DNA of 64,000 nt from Bacillus sp. M6-12 (lineage in GTDB: Bacteria > Bacillota > Bacilli > Bacillales > DSM-1321). The notes below the pieces were generated by a model. It was not told the DNA's origin. It worked only from the letters and a program-made list of their open reading frames with translations, and did not search any database. Position numbers and translations under genes: made by a program. Below, piece by piece: positions 35,886 through 44,766 of the stretch (the stretch's first letter is position 1; the number at the start of each line of letters is the position of its first letter). Location: NCBI RefSeq assembly GCF_002860285.1, contig NZ_PGVF01000003.1, positions 124,001-188,000 of the forward strand, given 5' to 3'.

Positions 35886-36683
35886 TCATTTTTCCCTGCA
35901 AACAATTGTTTCGCCAGTTAAATAATCAGCCTGGCTGCTTGCTAAAAACAGAACTATTTTTGACATATCTTCAGGATTAGCCACCTTTTGAAGACGGGAC
36001 AGTCCTTCTTGATTAAAAACATTATCACTTTCCGTCCGGGTAGCTTTGAAGCGGCCAGTATAGGTTGCAGCTGGTGCAATGCAATTTACGTTTACGTCAT
36101 AAGGCCGAAGTTCAGCTCCTAAACATAGCGTGTAATGTGAGATGGCTGCTTTGGCAGACGCATAAATAATACCCGCCGCTGCCGGCACATGCCCTGCTGC
36201 AGAACCAACATTAATGATCTTGCCGGTTCTTCTGCTTCTCATATGAGCGCCCATATATTTGCACATACACATCACATTCAGCAGATTAAGATTGAGAACG
36301 GCCTGAATATCTTCGACCTTAATATCAATTGCATTGTTTGGATCCGGCCGCGGTGTTTTAGCCCCAATATCCCCTCCAGCGTTATTTACTAAAATATCAA
36401 TCTGCCCAAACTGATTAATCGCCTGTTCTGTAAATGTTTGGATTTGGTCAGGACAGGTCAAATCAGCAGTAAGAAAAGCGGAACGGCGGCCCAACGACCT
36501 TATTTCATCTGCCACGGCTTCCCCTGAAGGAGCCTCACCGAATTGGGCGGCAGCATTTGCACTGACATCATGAATGATTACATCTGCTCCCGCACGGGCA
36601 AGATCCAGTGCATATTGCCGTCCAAGCCCCCGGCTTGAACCTGTAACCAAAGCGATCTTTCCCTTTAAATCGTTATCCAGCAT
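35886..36683 (-). CDS. SDR family oxidoreductase
   Basis: A 265-residue short-chain dehydrogenase: cofactor motif TGSSRGLGRQ, NNAGGDIG, catalytic Ser in NVGSAAGHV and YASAK. It is the first gene of the sugar-acid operon, ahead of the HUMPS-family gene. It is only loosely similar to the SDR at the operon's other end, so the two probably act on different steps. GAGGTG precedes the ATG. Confidence 0.9.
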   Translation of the reverse strand: MLDNDLKGKIALVTGSSRGLGRQYALDLARAGADVIIHDVSANAAAQFGEAPSGEAVADEIRSLGRRSAFLTADLTCPDQIQTFTEQAINQFGQIDILVNNAGGDIGAKTPRPDPNNAIDIKVEDIQAVLNLNLLNVMCMCKYMGAHMRSRRTGKIINVGSAAGHVPAAAGIIYASAKAAISHYTLCLGAELRPYDVNVNCIAPAATYTGRFKATRTESDNVFNQEGLSRLQKVANPEDMSKIVLFLASSQADYLTGETIVCREK

Positions 36684-37144
36684 GTTTCATCACCTCATCA
36701 TTTTCATAATTCTCATAACCTAAGTTTTTTTGTGAGAGTGGAAAGACGTTCTTATCCTGTTGAAAAAAGGAGTATGTTGCCTATCACCTCCACTTTTGCA
36801 TTGATTTAGTATCGCAATTCAACTTACTGCGAACATAAAAAATTGAATGGTTGTATTAATCTCACAGCCTGGAAGATGATGAAGTCCGTTGATTTTTTAA
36901 AAGGAACTAACATAAAGCTTGACCCATTCATCTCTATTTTTAACAGGTAATGAAAACTCTTGTCCTTTTAAACTATGTAGCTGTATTACTTTTCATTACC
37001 ATTTACGCTGTAACGCTTTCCATAACTTCTCATATCAGTTCTACTAATAACACCGTCATAGAAAAACTTTTATCCACTATCATTGCAGATAGGTGGATGA
37101 CTAAATTAATAAGTGAATCTCAGGAGTGGATAGTAAATTTGTTC
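36684..37144. other. operon leader and intergenic region
   Basis: About 460 bases upstream of the SDR-led operon. The operon promoter should lie here, but no clear -35/-10 or operator palindrome stands out. A plus-strand reading frame at 36950-37225 is not supported (see rejected items). Confidence 0.35.
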
Positions 37145-37172
37145 AAAAAAAAGAGAGCTGCTGTCAGCTCTC
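37145..37172 (-). terminator. rho-independent terminator
   Basis: An 8-bp perfect stem GAGAGCTG/CAGCTCTC (37153-37160 with 37165-37172) is followed by eight T residues on the minus strand. It ends the small gene at 37209-37352. Confidence 0.85.
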
Positions 37173-37208
37173 CTTCTCCCGTTTTTGATTCTTTATTGAT
37201 AGCGTTAT

Positions 37209-37352
37209 TTAACTCACTTCTTTAGCTAAGTCAGGCTTTAGCAATTTGACACTTTCAAAAACTTTTCCAAGTTTAAATGTTCCTTGTCCGAAAGCTGCGT
37301 CTGGTTTCTCATTACCCGCCATTTTACCCCCGCCAATCATAAAGGTTTTCAC
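37209..37352 (-). CDS. small 47-residue protein, unknown
   Basis: A GTG at 37352, with GAGGA seven bases upstream, opens a 47-codon frame beginning MKTFMIGGGKMAGNEK and ending in PDLAKEVS. It is rich in Lys, Gly and Phe, without a membrane segment. A strong terminator follows 37 bases later, and the DUF4440 gene lies just upstream in the same direction (40-base gap), so the two may be co-transcribed. I do not recognise a family. The ribosome binding site plus terminator make it a credible short gene. Confidence 0.55.
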   Translation of the reverse strand: MKTFMIGGGKMAGNEKPDAAFGQGTFKLGKVFESVKLLKPDLAKEVS

Positions 37353-37392
37353 ATATATTCCTCTATCCAAATTCACTGTTATCTTCAATTAA

Positions 37393-37752
37393 TTAAAGCG
37401 AAGTATTTGTACCTTGATGAAAGAACATTTGCCATCTACCCCCATTAAATTTCCAGATGGAGCTGCGCAGTGAATGCTGTTCTTTTATATGGTTATATAT
37501 TCTGTAAGTGGTTAACACGATCTCTTCAGACAATGGATGAATTTCAAAATCACTCATTGTCATTTTTGCCACACTTAATCCCTCTTTACCAATTCCCTCA
37601 TCCTTGTACAAGACCTTACCAGAGCTTCCAAATTCAAAGAAGCTTTCTGCAAGTATTTGCTTGAGCTTTTCTGGAGATGTGCGAATCTCTGACTTTAACA
37701 ACAATTCTTCCAGTTCACGTAAATGTTCTTTTAAAGAAGATTCCATCGCCAT
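37393..37752 (-). CDS. DUF4440 / NTF2-like (SnoaL-fold) protein
   Basis: A 119-residue protein with the DUF4440 pattern: LKEHLRELEELLLKSEIRTS, LKQILAESFFEFGSSGK, then LTTYRI and RSSIWKFNGGRWQMFFHQGT at the end. NTF2-like proteins of this length bind or transform small molecules; the function is unknown. The ATG at 37752 follows GGAGGTG. Confidence 0.82.
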   Translation of the reverse strand: MAMESSLKEHLRELEELLLKSEIRTSPEKLKQILAESFFEFGSSGKVLYKDEGIGKEGLSVAKMTMSDFEIHPLSEEIVLTTYRIYNHIKEQHSLRSSIWKFNGGRWQMFFHQGTNTSL

Positions 37753-37951
37753 ATTTACACCTCCATTATTTTGTACATCGAACAAGCTGCCGGGTTCCTA
37801 ATAGAATTATAATCTAATAGGTATCAGATCTTCGTAGCGGCAACAACTATTGCCATACTTTCAACGTTGAGTAATGAAAAGTTTTTTCCAAATTTCATTC
37901 GGATTGTTCCCATGATTATGAAAGGATGCTAAGTCACTCAGCCTAAACCTC

Positions 37952-38697
37952 TTAAACCAGATCTTCCATTAGCATTGTTGTTTCTTCGCTTATTAAGGTG
38001 CCTATTTGTTGACCTGTGCAGAGTTTCCTCATTGCTCCGGATTCAGTAAAATTAAAGATATGGACTGGCAGGTTAAAGTCTCTTGCAAGCAAAAGGGCTG
38101 ACTGGTCCATCACTTTTATATTATTTTGGACTACATCGGTATAGTTTAAATTTGTGTACATTTTAGCGTTCCTGTCTATTTTTGGGTCCGCGGTGAAGAC
38201 TCCATTTACCCCTTGTTTGGCTACTAAAAGGGCATCGCAATTCATTTCAACTGCCCGCTGAACGCTTGGATAATCTGTTGTTACAAAAGGCTGCCCATTT
38301 CCTCCGCCAAAAATAACTATATAGCCTTTATCCAAATGGTGCATCGCTTTCAATCGTATGTATGGCTCAGCAACCGATGGAGCTGGAACAGAGGTCATTA
38401 CCCGCACTTCTTTTTCAGTTTTGGACTTCAATACGCCTCTTAGCATAAGGCTATTTATGATTGTCCCTAAGGTGCCTATATTATCAGCCTCTACCCTGTC
38501 AATTCCCCATTGGCTTGATAAGTTTCCTCTAAAGATATTTCCGCCGCCGATCACAATGGCCACCTCTACCCCATGTCTGTTAAAGAAATAATTTCGGTTG
38601 TTATATGCTCTAAGTTTTCCACTCCAAAGCTTTCACCAGTTTTACTTACTAAGGCACCACCGCTTAATTTAAATTAAACTCTTTTGTACTTGGCCAT
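37952..38697 (-). pseudogene. pyrH: UMP kinase paralogue, broken
   Basis: The gene starts at the ATG at 38697 (GGAGG upstream) with MAKYKRV, then an in-frame TAA, then FKLSGGALVSKTGESFGVEN in the same frame. A one-base loss in the GGGG run near 38573 shifts the frame before VEVAIVIGGGNIFRG. From there the coding sequence is intact to the end (SVPAPSVAEPYIRLKAMHHL; VNGVFTADPKIDRNA; IKVMDQSALLLARD). A GTG at 38563 could give a 203-residue product, but it would lack the phosphate-binding KLSG segment. UMP kinase phosphorylates UMP with ATP and is essential, so a complete copy should exist elsewhere. Confidence 0.85.
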
Positions 38698-38709
38698 AAT
38701 AAATTCCTC

Positions 38710-38802
38710 CTAAAAATAAAGGAGCCAAAGCAAAATGCTTTGACCCCTGAAATAAAAATAAAATAAAAGAAGCAAACTGAAATCAAAAAAGATAGAAATC
38801 AA
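38710..38802 (-). CDS. U-rich leader peptide of the pyrH paralogue
   Basis: A 30-codon frame from the TTG at 38802 (or 33 codons from the GTG at 38811) follows AAAGGAG and ends in a TAG that touches the GGAGG of the pyrH paralogue. The peptide is nearly all hydrophobic (Phe, Leu, Tyr, Ile). Its first two-thirds are encoded by an extremely U-rich message, and its last third lies within the terminator hairpin at 38713-38747. It is probably a regulatory leader rather than a functional protein. Confidence 0.6.
   Translation of the reverse strand: MISIFFDFSLLLLFYFYFRGQSILLWLLYF
38713..38747 (-). promoter_or_regulatory. transcription attenuator (terminator hairpin in leader ORF)
   Basis: The arms 38721-38732 and 38736-38747 form a 12-bp stem (one mismatch, GGAGCCAAAGCA / TGCTTTGACCCC), followed on the minus strand by TTTATTTTT. 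A U-rich tract of about 50 bases precedes it. The hairpin lies inside the leader frame, so ribosomes reaching the leader stop would melt it. Confidence 0.65.
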
Positions 38803-38923
38803 TGCATTCACTCCTTTCAATATTTCCATAAATAGACAAATTTTCTAAATTATAATTTACTTTTATAGTTAATTCAAGTAAATTTTTTAACGGTTAAATA
38901 CATATTTGCACTCCTATAATGGG

Positions 38924-40387
38924 TTAATGTGCCGATAATTTTGGATCTGCCCTATTATAAATTGCCAGCTTTTCTACAAGTCTCTTACTGGCTGAATCCA
39001 AGCCTTTAATTGTTACATCATTATCATTTTCACGGTATTTCAAGACAACTTTATCGATGGCGCCTACAGCTGAGTCATCCCAAATATGTGCCTCAGTAAA
39101 ATCAATGATTATATTCATATTCTTAACCGTAAAATTAAATGAGTTCACAAACCCTTCGACAGATGCAAAAAACAATTGTCCTTCTACACCATAAAGGATG
39201 TTTAAGTTCTTTTCTTTAGCTGTAACTTTGATGGCAGAAATTTTGGCAACGAATAGTACAGCACTTAAGATTACTCCCGCAATAACACCTTTGGATAGAT
39301 CGTGGGTTGCTACAACGATCATCACCGTAACCAGCATAACGATCGCATCGCTCCTTGGTGCTTTGTATAGGTATTGGAATGAAGACCAGTCAAATGTTCC
39401 AATAGAAACCATAATCATAATTCCGACCAGCACGGGCATTGGAATCTGGACAACTAATTCACCTAACACAATAATAAGGAAGATTAAGAATAAACCGGCT
39501 GTTAAGGTTGAAAGCCTTCCACGGCCCCCTGACTTCACGTTAATGACGGATTGACCTATCATAGCACAGCCTGCCATACCGCCAAAGAATCCTGTTACAA
39601 TATTGGCAATCCCCTGCCCGGTGGCTTCCTGGTTTTTCCGGCTTTCCGTTCCTGTCATATCATCGACAATTGAAGCCGTCAGTAAAGATTCTAATAATCC
39701 GACGATGGCTAAAGCTATGCTATAAGGCAAAATAATTTGGATCGTTTCAAGCGAAAACGGAATGTCAGGAATAAAAAATGATGGCAAAGTTTGTGTAATG
39801 GAGCCAAGATCTCCTACTGTCCTCAAATTAGCACCCGAATAGATTGAAACAGCTGTTAACGCAATGATCGCGATTAATGGTGCAGGAATGACCTTTATAA
39901 ACCTAGGCAAAACATAAACAATTAGCAATGTAATGGCTACAAATATATAAGTCAGATTTGAGATACCCAGGAAGTGCGGCACCTGAGCCATGAAAATAAG
40001 AATGGCTAATGAATTAACAAAACCGATCATGACGGCTCTTGGAATAAATCTCATTAACTTCGCAATTTTTAATACACCAAATATCACCTGGATAATACCT
40101 GTTAAAACGGTTGCTGCTAGAATGTAGTTTAGTCCGTGATCCCTCATTAAAGGAGCCATTACTAACGCCATGGCTCCTGTTGCGGCTGAAATCATACCCG
40201 GCCGGCCGCCAATAAAAGCAATAATAACTGCTATAAGGAAGGATGCATATAAACCTACCATTGGGTCTACACCTGCAATGATGGAAAAAGCGATCGCTTC
40301 CGGGATTAATGCTAAAGCAACAACAATACCTGCGAGGATATCTGCCCGGACATTAGAAAACCATTCCTGTTTAATTCTTTCTGCCAC
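38924..40387 (-). CDS. SulP family anion transporter with STAS domain
   Basis: A 487-residue SulP-family permease. It has about 11 membrane segments with the typical early motif [20 protein letters not shown] and GLYASF, and a C-terminal STAS domain from about residue 400 ([20 protein letters not shown]). Members carry sulfate, bicarbonate or other anions; the substrate cannot be told. The start is probably the GTG at 40387 after GAGGTG. It is divergent from the resolvase-fold gene at 40561. Confidence 0.9.
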   Translation of the reverse strand: MAERIKQEWFSNVRADILAGIVVALALIPEAIAFSIIAGVDPMVGLYASFLIAVIIAFIGGRPGMISAATGAMALVMAPLMRDHGLNYILAATVLTGIIQVIFGVLKIAKLMRFIPRAVMIGFVNSLAILIFMAQVPHFLGISNLTYIFVAITLLIVYVLPRFIKVIPAPLIAIIALTAVSIYSGANLRTVGDLGSITQTLPSFFIPDIPFSLETIQIILPYSIALAIVGLLESLLTASIVDDMTGTESRKNQEATGQGIANIVTGFFGGMAGCAMIGQSVINVKSGGRGRLSTLTAGLFLIFLIIVLGELVVQIPMPVLVGIMIMVSIGTFDWSSFQYLYKAPRSDAIVMLVTVMIVVATHDLSKGVIAGVILSAVLFVAKISAIKVTAKEKNLNILYGVEGQLFFASVEGFVNSFNFTVKNMNIIIDFTEAHIWDDSAVGAIDKVVLKYRENDNDVTIKGLDSASKRLVEKLAIYNRADPKLSAH

Positions 40388-40560
40388 TTTCTGTTCACCT
40401 CATCTGTTATTTTCACTGTTAGTAACCAGTTAATATCGAAATTCAACAAAGCATAGTGTACCATTTGCTATCCCGAAAAGGAACCCTTTTGAGACTTATT
40501 AAGGTAAGTGAATGATATGTTATCATAGAGACAAGGTATCAACTGTAAGGGAGAGTCTGT

Positions 40561-41103
40561 ATGTTAATTGGGTATATGAGACCGTACGAAAATGACCTCG
40601 ATTGTAAAAACCAGCTAAATAATTTAATTAAAATAAATTGTGATTTAATTATTTCTGAGAACCATTCCTCAGCTAAAAAAAGAACAGAGCTAAACGGTAT
40701 GTTAACCAGCTTAAATCAGGGAGATAAGGTTGCCGTGGCCAAATTGTTTACCCTGGCAGATTCTACGCGCCACCTGGTCGAACTGCTAGATGAAATACAT
40801 TCAAAAGGAGCTTTTGTACTATCTCTTAAAGAGGGGATTGATACGAGCCATGAATCCGGCGCCCAATTCTATTATATAGTCAGGCACCTGCTGGAATTTC
40901 AAAGTGATGTAATCAGTGAAAAAACCAAAAAAGGATTAACGGAAGCAAAACAAAAAGGAATAGCAACAGGCCGGCCCAGAAAGCCAGATGAAAACGTGCA
41001 AAAGGCTATCATTATGTATCAAAGCAAAAAATACACCCTGGCTGAAATTAAAAACGAAACAGGCATAAGCAAATCTACATTATACCGGTACCTGGAGAAT
41101 TGA
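40561..41103 (+). CDS. serine-recombinase-fold protein lacking catalytic residues
   Basis: A 180-residue protein with a resolvase N-terminal domain and C-terminal HTH (GRPRKPDENVQKAIIMYQS, then SKSTLYRYLEN). The catalytic motif, normally Y-A-R-V-S, reads GYMRPYEND: Arg7 remains, but Tyr9 occupies the position of the nucleophilic Ser. The conserved L-D-R-L-x-R segment reads LFTLAD, so the Asp and both Arg are lost. The protein is therefore unlikely to cut DNA and may act as a DNA-binding regulator. It starts at an ATG with AAGGGAGAG upstream and is divergent from the SulP gene. No repeats or attachment sites flank it. Confidence 0.85.
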   Translation: MLIGYMRPYENDLDCKNQLNNLIKINCDLIISENHSSAKKRTELNGMLTSLNQGDKVAVAKLFTLADSTRHLVELLDEIHSKGAFVLSLKEGIDTSHESGAQFYYIVRHLLEFQSDVISEKTKKGLTEAKQKGIATGRPRKPDENVQKAIIMYQSKKYTLAEIKNETGISKSTLYRYLEN

Positions 41104-41266
41104 TTCTTCTTATAAATAACCTGCGTTAATCATACTTTGTTCATACGCTAATAGGCTGCAATGGTACACCTCTAACATCCTAAGCAGTCCCTAATTTCGA
41201 AAATGCACATTGGAGCGGCACTTGTGAAATGCAATATATAACGATAACAGTACTAATAAAATAAAA

Positions 41267-41294
41267 AATGGCTTGGAGTTTTCTCCAGGCCATT
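41267..41294 (-). terminator. rho-independent terminator
   Basis: A 12-bp stem with one G-U pair (AATGGCTTGGAG / CTCCAGGCCATT), followed by a T6 run on the minus strand, lies just after the gene at 41306. Confidence 0.85.
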
Positions 41295-41305
41295 CATTAC
41301 TTAAA

Positions 41306-41623
41306 CTAAACTTTTCTTTTTTTAATGAAGCTTGAGACTTTTAACGCTAAACCAATGAAAAAGTACAGAATCCCGTTTCCTACTATAATTAACCCTATAA
41401 AAGCCCCTGCTAATGCTCCTCCCTCTCCCGTTCCGCCTGCATTATGGGACATTTTCACAAACATACCTCCGACTAAAAAAGCAAGGAAAGGACCAATAAT
41501 TGAAATGATAAAACCAGACCATATAAAATGCATTTTATTATTTTTATATAAATAAATTGCTGCTGCATTGATTATAAAGAGCATCATGAAAATAATGACC
41601 CAAACTAATCCATCGCCATCCAA
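41306..41623 (-). CDS. small membrane protein, unknown
   Basis: A 105-residue protein with three hydrophobic segments (VWVIIFMMLFIINAAAIYLY; FIWSGFIISIIGPFLAFLVG; GAFIGLIIVGNGILYFFIGL), a Gly-rich linker (NAGGTGEGGALAG) and a basic tail. I do not recognise it. I place the start at the TTG at 41623, with GGGGAGG six bases upstream; further upstream codons lack a site. It has its own terminator. Confidence 0.6.
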   Translation of the reverse strand: MDGDGLVWVIIFMMLFIINAAAIYLYKNNKMHFIWSGFIISIIGPFLAFLVGGMFVKMSHNAGGTGEGGALAGAFIGLIIVGNGILYFFIGLALKVSSFIKKRKV

Positions 41624-41687
41624 ATTATTTCCTCCCCATTTAGCTCTTTTTACGTTTATGTTAACACAAATTTCCATAAAATATAAA

Positions 41688-41718
41688 AAAATCACTCTTT
41701 TCTTCGGGAGTGATTTCT
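41688..41718 (-). terminator. rho-independent terminator
   Basis: An 8-bp stem AATCACTC/GGAGTGATT (one bulge), with a T-run on the minus strand, is located downstream of the gene at 41786. Confidence 0.7.
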
Positions 41719-41785
41719 TATAAAAAGTACGATATAATTCCGGAAATTACTTGCACGATCAATACTACAAATAGAGTATACGGGA

Positions 41786-42052
41786 TTATAAGATTGCTTG
41801 GACGGAAAGAACAATACAGATGACTGCTAAAGTAAAAAAGATGGCAGAATGTAAATAACTCCTTCTCATTTTAATACCATAAGCAGTAAAAAAGATAGCT
41901 GCAGCCAACTTGGAGAAACTTTGTAAATAAATATTATCCGAGAAAAATGAACTGCTTAAAAGAATGGAAAGTAGCAATGCTGCAGAGATTAGCATTTTAA
42001 ACCAAAATGGCTCATTCAGGAACTGCTTAATCATGAGTTTCATTAAACGCAT
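41786..42052 (-). CDS. small membrane protein, unknown
   Basis: An 88-residue protein with three hydrophobic segments (FWFKMLISAALLLSILLSSS; LAAAIFFTAYGIKM; AIFFTLAVICIVLSVQAI). No family is recognised. I choose the ATG at 42052 with AAGGGAG ten bases upstream, over the one at 42073, which has no site. It is the first gene on this strand after the intergenic region before the DHA2 pump. Confidence 0.55.
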   Translation of the reverse strand: MRLMKLMIKQFLNEPFWFKMLISAALLLSILLSSSFFSDNIYLQSFSKLAAAIFFTAYGIKMRRSYLHSAIFFTLAVICIVLSVQAIL

Positions 42053-42342
42053 GACAGTATAACTCCCTTCCATTAACTTTTCTTTCTAATGTAAGCATAT
42101 GGGTTTTCTCAAAAAGTATCAGCCCATTTTTTCCAAATACCGATTCTGCGAGTGAGAAATGTTTGGTAAATTTTATTGTAATCTTTAAACAAAATCATGT
42201 GTCGGCTTTCTGGAATTTTTCTGCAGCATATAGGTGGCTATCTTTTGTAAAATCGTGTAATCTACAAAAGTATCTTTTTTACCAAACTTAACATTTTTCG
42301 ATGTTTATTGGATTATCGCCTAAACAGAAATGGGGACCTATA

Positions 42343-43755
42343 TTGGATTCAATGAATTATAAACAGTCAACGATTGTAGCCCTTCTGCTTGCAGGGACTT
42401 TTATCGCGATCTTGAATCAAACGTTAATGATCACTGCGATCCCTCCGGTGATGGAGGAAATGCATATTACGGCAAATAGTGCACAGTGGCTGACAACCGT
42501 TTTTATGCTGGTAAATGGGATTATGATCCCTGTCAGCGCCTTTTTACTGGAACGCTTTTCAACAAGGCAGCTTTTTTTATCAGCTATGGGCGTTTTCGCT
42601 GCCGGTACATTAGTGGCGGGGCTTGCTCCTAATTTTGGGATGCTGCTGCTAGGGAGAATGATTCAATCCAGCGGGGCCGGCGTAATGCTTCCGCTGATGC
42701 AAACCGTCTTTTTAATGATTTTCCCCGTACATAAACGCGGAGCAGCTATGGGGCTGGTCGGACTTGTCATATCTTTCGCACCTGCGATCGGCCCAGCATT
42801 GTCAGGATGGGTAACGGAACATTACTCCTGGAGAGTGTTATTTTTTATCATCCTGCCGATTGCCATTATTGATATCATTATTGCTTTTTTTGCTTTAAAA
42901 AATGTTACAGAAGTAACCCGCCCAAAGGTGGATGTGCTTTCGATTGCTTTGTCTTCCGTGGGGTTCGGAGGGTTGCTTTATGGATTTACCGCTGCAGGAA
43001 ACTATGGCTGGACAGACCAGAGCACGATTATAACTCTAGGCGCCGGCACCGCGGCACTTATTTTATTTATTACAAGACAGCTGCGGCTGGAGCACCCCAT
43101 GCTTGAGTTTCGGGTATTTACGTATTCGATTTTCCCCCTTGCTATCATAATTGGAGCTATTACTTTTATGGGGCTAATTGGTGCAGAAACGCTTATCCCA
43201 TTGTTCATGCAGAACATGAGAGGTTTTACAGCATTTGAAGCTGGATTGGCTATCCTCCCGGGAGCATTGATTACCGGAATCATGTCGCCGTTCATTGGGC
43301 GGATATTCGACAGGATTGGGGCAAGATGGCTTGTGATTACGGGATTACTCATTATCGCAGGTTCATCCTTTGCCTTTATAAAGGTAGGGCCCTCGACAAC
43401 CTTTACCTTCATTATGGTGATGTACAGCATCCGGATGTTCGGGCTAGCTATGGTTATGATGCCAGTTTCTACAGCTGCCTTAAACCAGCTGCCAAAACGG
43501 CTCATCCCGCATGGTGCGGCGATGGATAATACTATGAAAATGATTGCTGCTTCTGTTGGTACAGCCATCCTTGTGACGGTGATGACCACAGCGACTGAAA
43601 ATGCACAGCAGCGGCCGGAAATAGCTCATCCGGATATGTATGGTGCTCAAATTTCCTTTATTGTCGTTGCCGTACTTTCGCTGCTAAGTCTGGTGATTTC
43701 TTTTTACATTAAGGATCGAAAACCGGCAGAAAAAGTGCTTTCGGATAAGGTGTAA
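42343..43755 (+). CDS. DHA2-type MFS multidrug efflux transporter
   Basis: A 470-residue, 14-TM drug:H+ antiporter of the DHA2 (EmrB/LmrB) group. The N-terminus has the family's ILNQTLMITAIPPVMEEM, followed by AQWLTTVFMLVNGIMIPVSA and the SGAGVMLPLMQTVF and GPALSGWV motifs. It probably exports toxic compounds. The TTG at 42343 has GGGGA six bases upstream, better than the ATGs at 42301 or 42352. No adjacent regulator is apparent. Confidence 0.88.
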   Translation: MDSMNYKQSTIVALLLAGTFIAILNQTLMITAIPPVMEEMHITANSAQWLTTVFMLVNGIMIPVSAFLLERFSTRQLFLSAMGVFAAGTLVAGLAPNFGMLLLGRMIQSSGAGVMLPLMQTVFLMIFPVHKRGAAMGLVGLVISFAPAIGPALSGWVTEHYSWRVLFFIILPIAIIDIIIAFFALKNVTEVTRPKVDVLSIALSSVGFGGLLYGFTAAGNYGWTDQSTIITLGAGTAALILFITRQLRLEHPMLEFRVFTYSIFPLAIIIGAITFMGLIGAETLIPLFMQNMRGFTAFEAGLAILPGALITGIMSPFIGRIFDRIGARWLVITGLLIIAGSSFAFIKVGPSTTFTFIMVMYSIRMFGLAMVMMPVSTAALNQLPKRLIPHGAAMDNTMKMIAASVGTAILVTVMTTATENAQQRPEIAHPDMYGAQISFIVVAVLSLLSLVISFYIKDRKPAEKVLSDKV

Positions 43756-43854
43756 GGCGAATAGCCTATTCTTCTCTGCCTCAGCAAAAACATCGGACTC
43801 ATCCCCCTGGTTGATAATCTGGAGGATGGGTCCTTTCTGCTTGAAATGGACCTA

Positions 43855-44324
43855 TCATTTTCCCTTTTTGTAATATATGAGGGTTGCATTGTCATTTAAT
43901 TTTTTGCTGATTCCTGTCTTGATATAATCCATCTTTTCATATAATTGGCAGTTCCGTTCTTCTTGTAAAATAGTAGCTAATTCCCAAGAAACAGCCTCAG
44001 AAAACATTTCTTCGATTAAATGTATAGCCTGTTGAGCTATCCCTTTCCCTTGATGAGCAGGATCAATAAACATAGGGCTTATCCAGAACTGTTTGCCCTC
44101 TTTCCAATAAATGCAGATTGCCCCTGCAAGGGTGTCGCCAGCGAAAATTTTATAAAACCCTCCATCAGACCGGCTGATTCTTGTTATTACTCTTTCAACA
44201 GTTTCCACCGCTGGGTTTGTATTGTAATCCTTATATTTTTCCAGCAGTGGCAAAATGCTTTTACTTGAATATCAAAAATCGAATCCGCGTCCTCAATGGT
44301 TGCTTTTTGCAGCCAGACTTTCAT
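43855..44324 (-). pseudogene. GNAT acetyltransferase with N-terminal frameshift
   Basis: The ATG at 44324 (AGGTG upstream) opens MKVWLQKATIEDADSIFDIQ and VKAF. A base is then missing near 44252, and the protein continues in the next frame as PLLEKYKDYNTNPAVETVER, with the acetyl-CoA-binding MFIDPAHQGKGIAQQAIHLI following. The two parts join exactly as a GNAT enzyme would. The frame from a TTG at 44253 would give 132 residues lacking the first strand, so activity is doubtful. A single sequencing error is possible. Confidence 0.75.
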
Positions 44325-44766
44325 ACACAGCACCTGCCAAATCTACTTGTTTTGCAATACTTTTTAATCACAGATGTATTTCTTCTTAAACATTAACTAA
44401 TGTTCTAATAATCTATTATACTCATCGATCCATAAAGCTTCTCCAGGACAGATGATAACAGTGTTTCCCATGTAATAAAGTGAACATTTCTCTTCAGATC
44501 AGGAGCTATTATTTTAGTCATGACGTGCTAGTATTCTCTGGTTACTTACCTATTCTTTTCAGGACTAATAATGACTACCATATTGTCTTCCGTGTTATCA
44601 CTATAGGAAATGTTTCTTAATAGCTGAATTGATCACGTTTGTTCTTATCGTAATGCTGGTGCCTATTCATTTACCCTCACCTCGACTTCCTTAATGATAC
44701 TTTAGGGTAGGCTGCTTCCAATTACCACTGTCATAGAACTTACGCTTTTGATATCGCATCTTATAT
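44325..44766. other. intergenic region, no gene recognised
   Basis: About 440 bases. Only very short reading frames occur (for example one of 39 codons on the minus strand near 44404-44523) and none has a ribosome binding site with a recognisable product. Confidence 0.35.

Noticed and set aside
36950..37225. A 91-codon plus-strand frame with one hydrophobic segment
   Set aside because: It has no ribosome binding site, runs through the minus-strand terminator at 37145-37172 and overlaps the better supported small minus-strand gene.
37952..38563. Reading the pyrH paralogue as an intact 203-residue UMP kinase from the GTG at 38563
   Set aside because: The upstream sequence clearly encodes the missing N-terminus with a stop and a frameshift, and the product would lack the KLSG phosphate-binding segment.
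40561..41103. The resolvase-like gene as part of a mobile element
   Set aside because: No transposase, terminal repeats or attachment sites lie nearby and the catalytic residues are gone.
43795..43833. An imperfect hairpin after the DHA2 efflux gene as a terminator
   Set aside because: The stem has several mismatches and no T-run follows directly.
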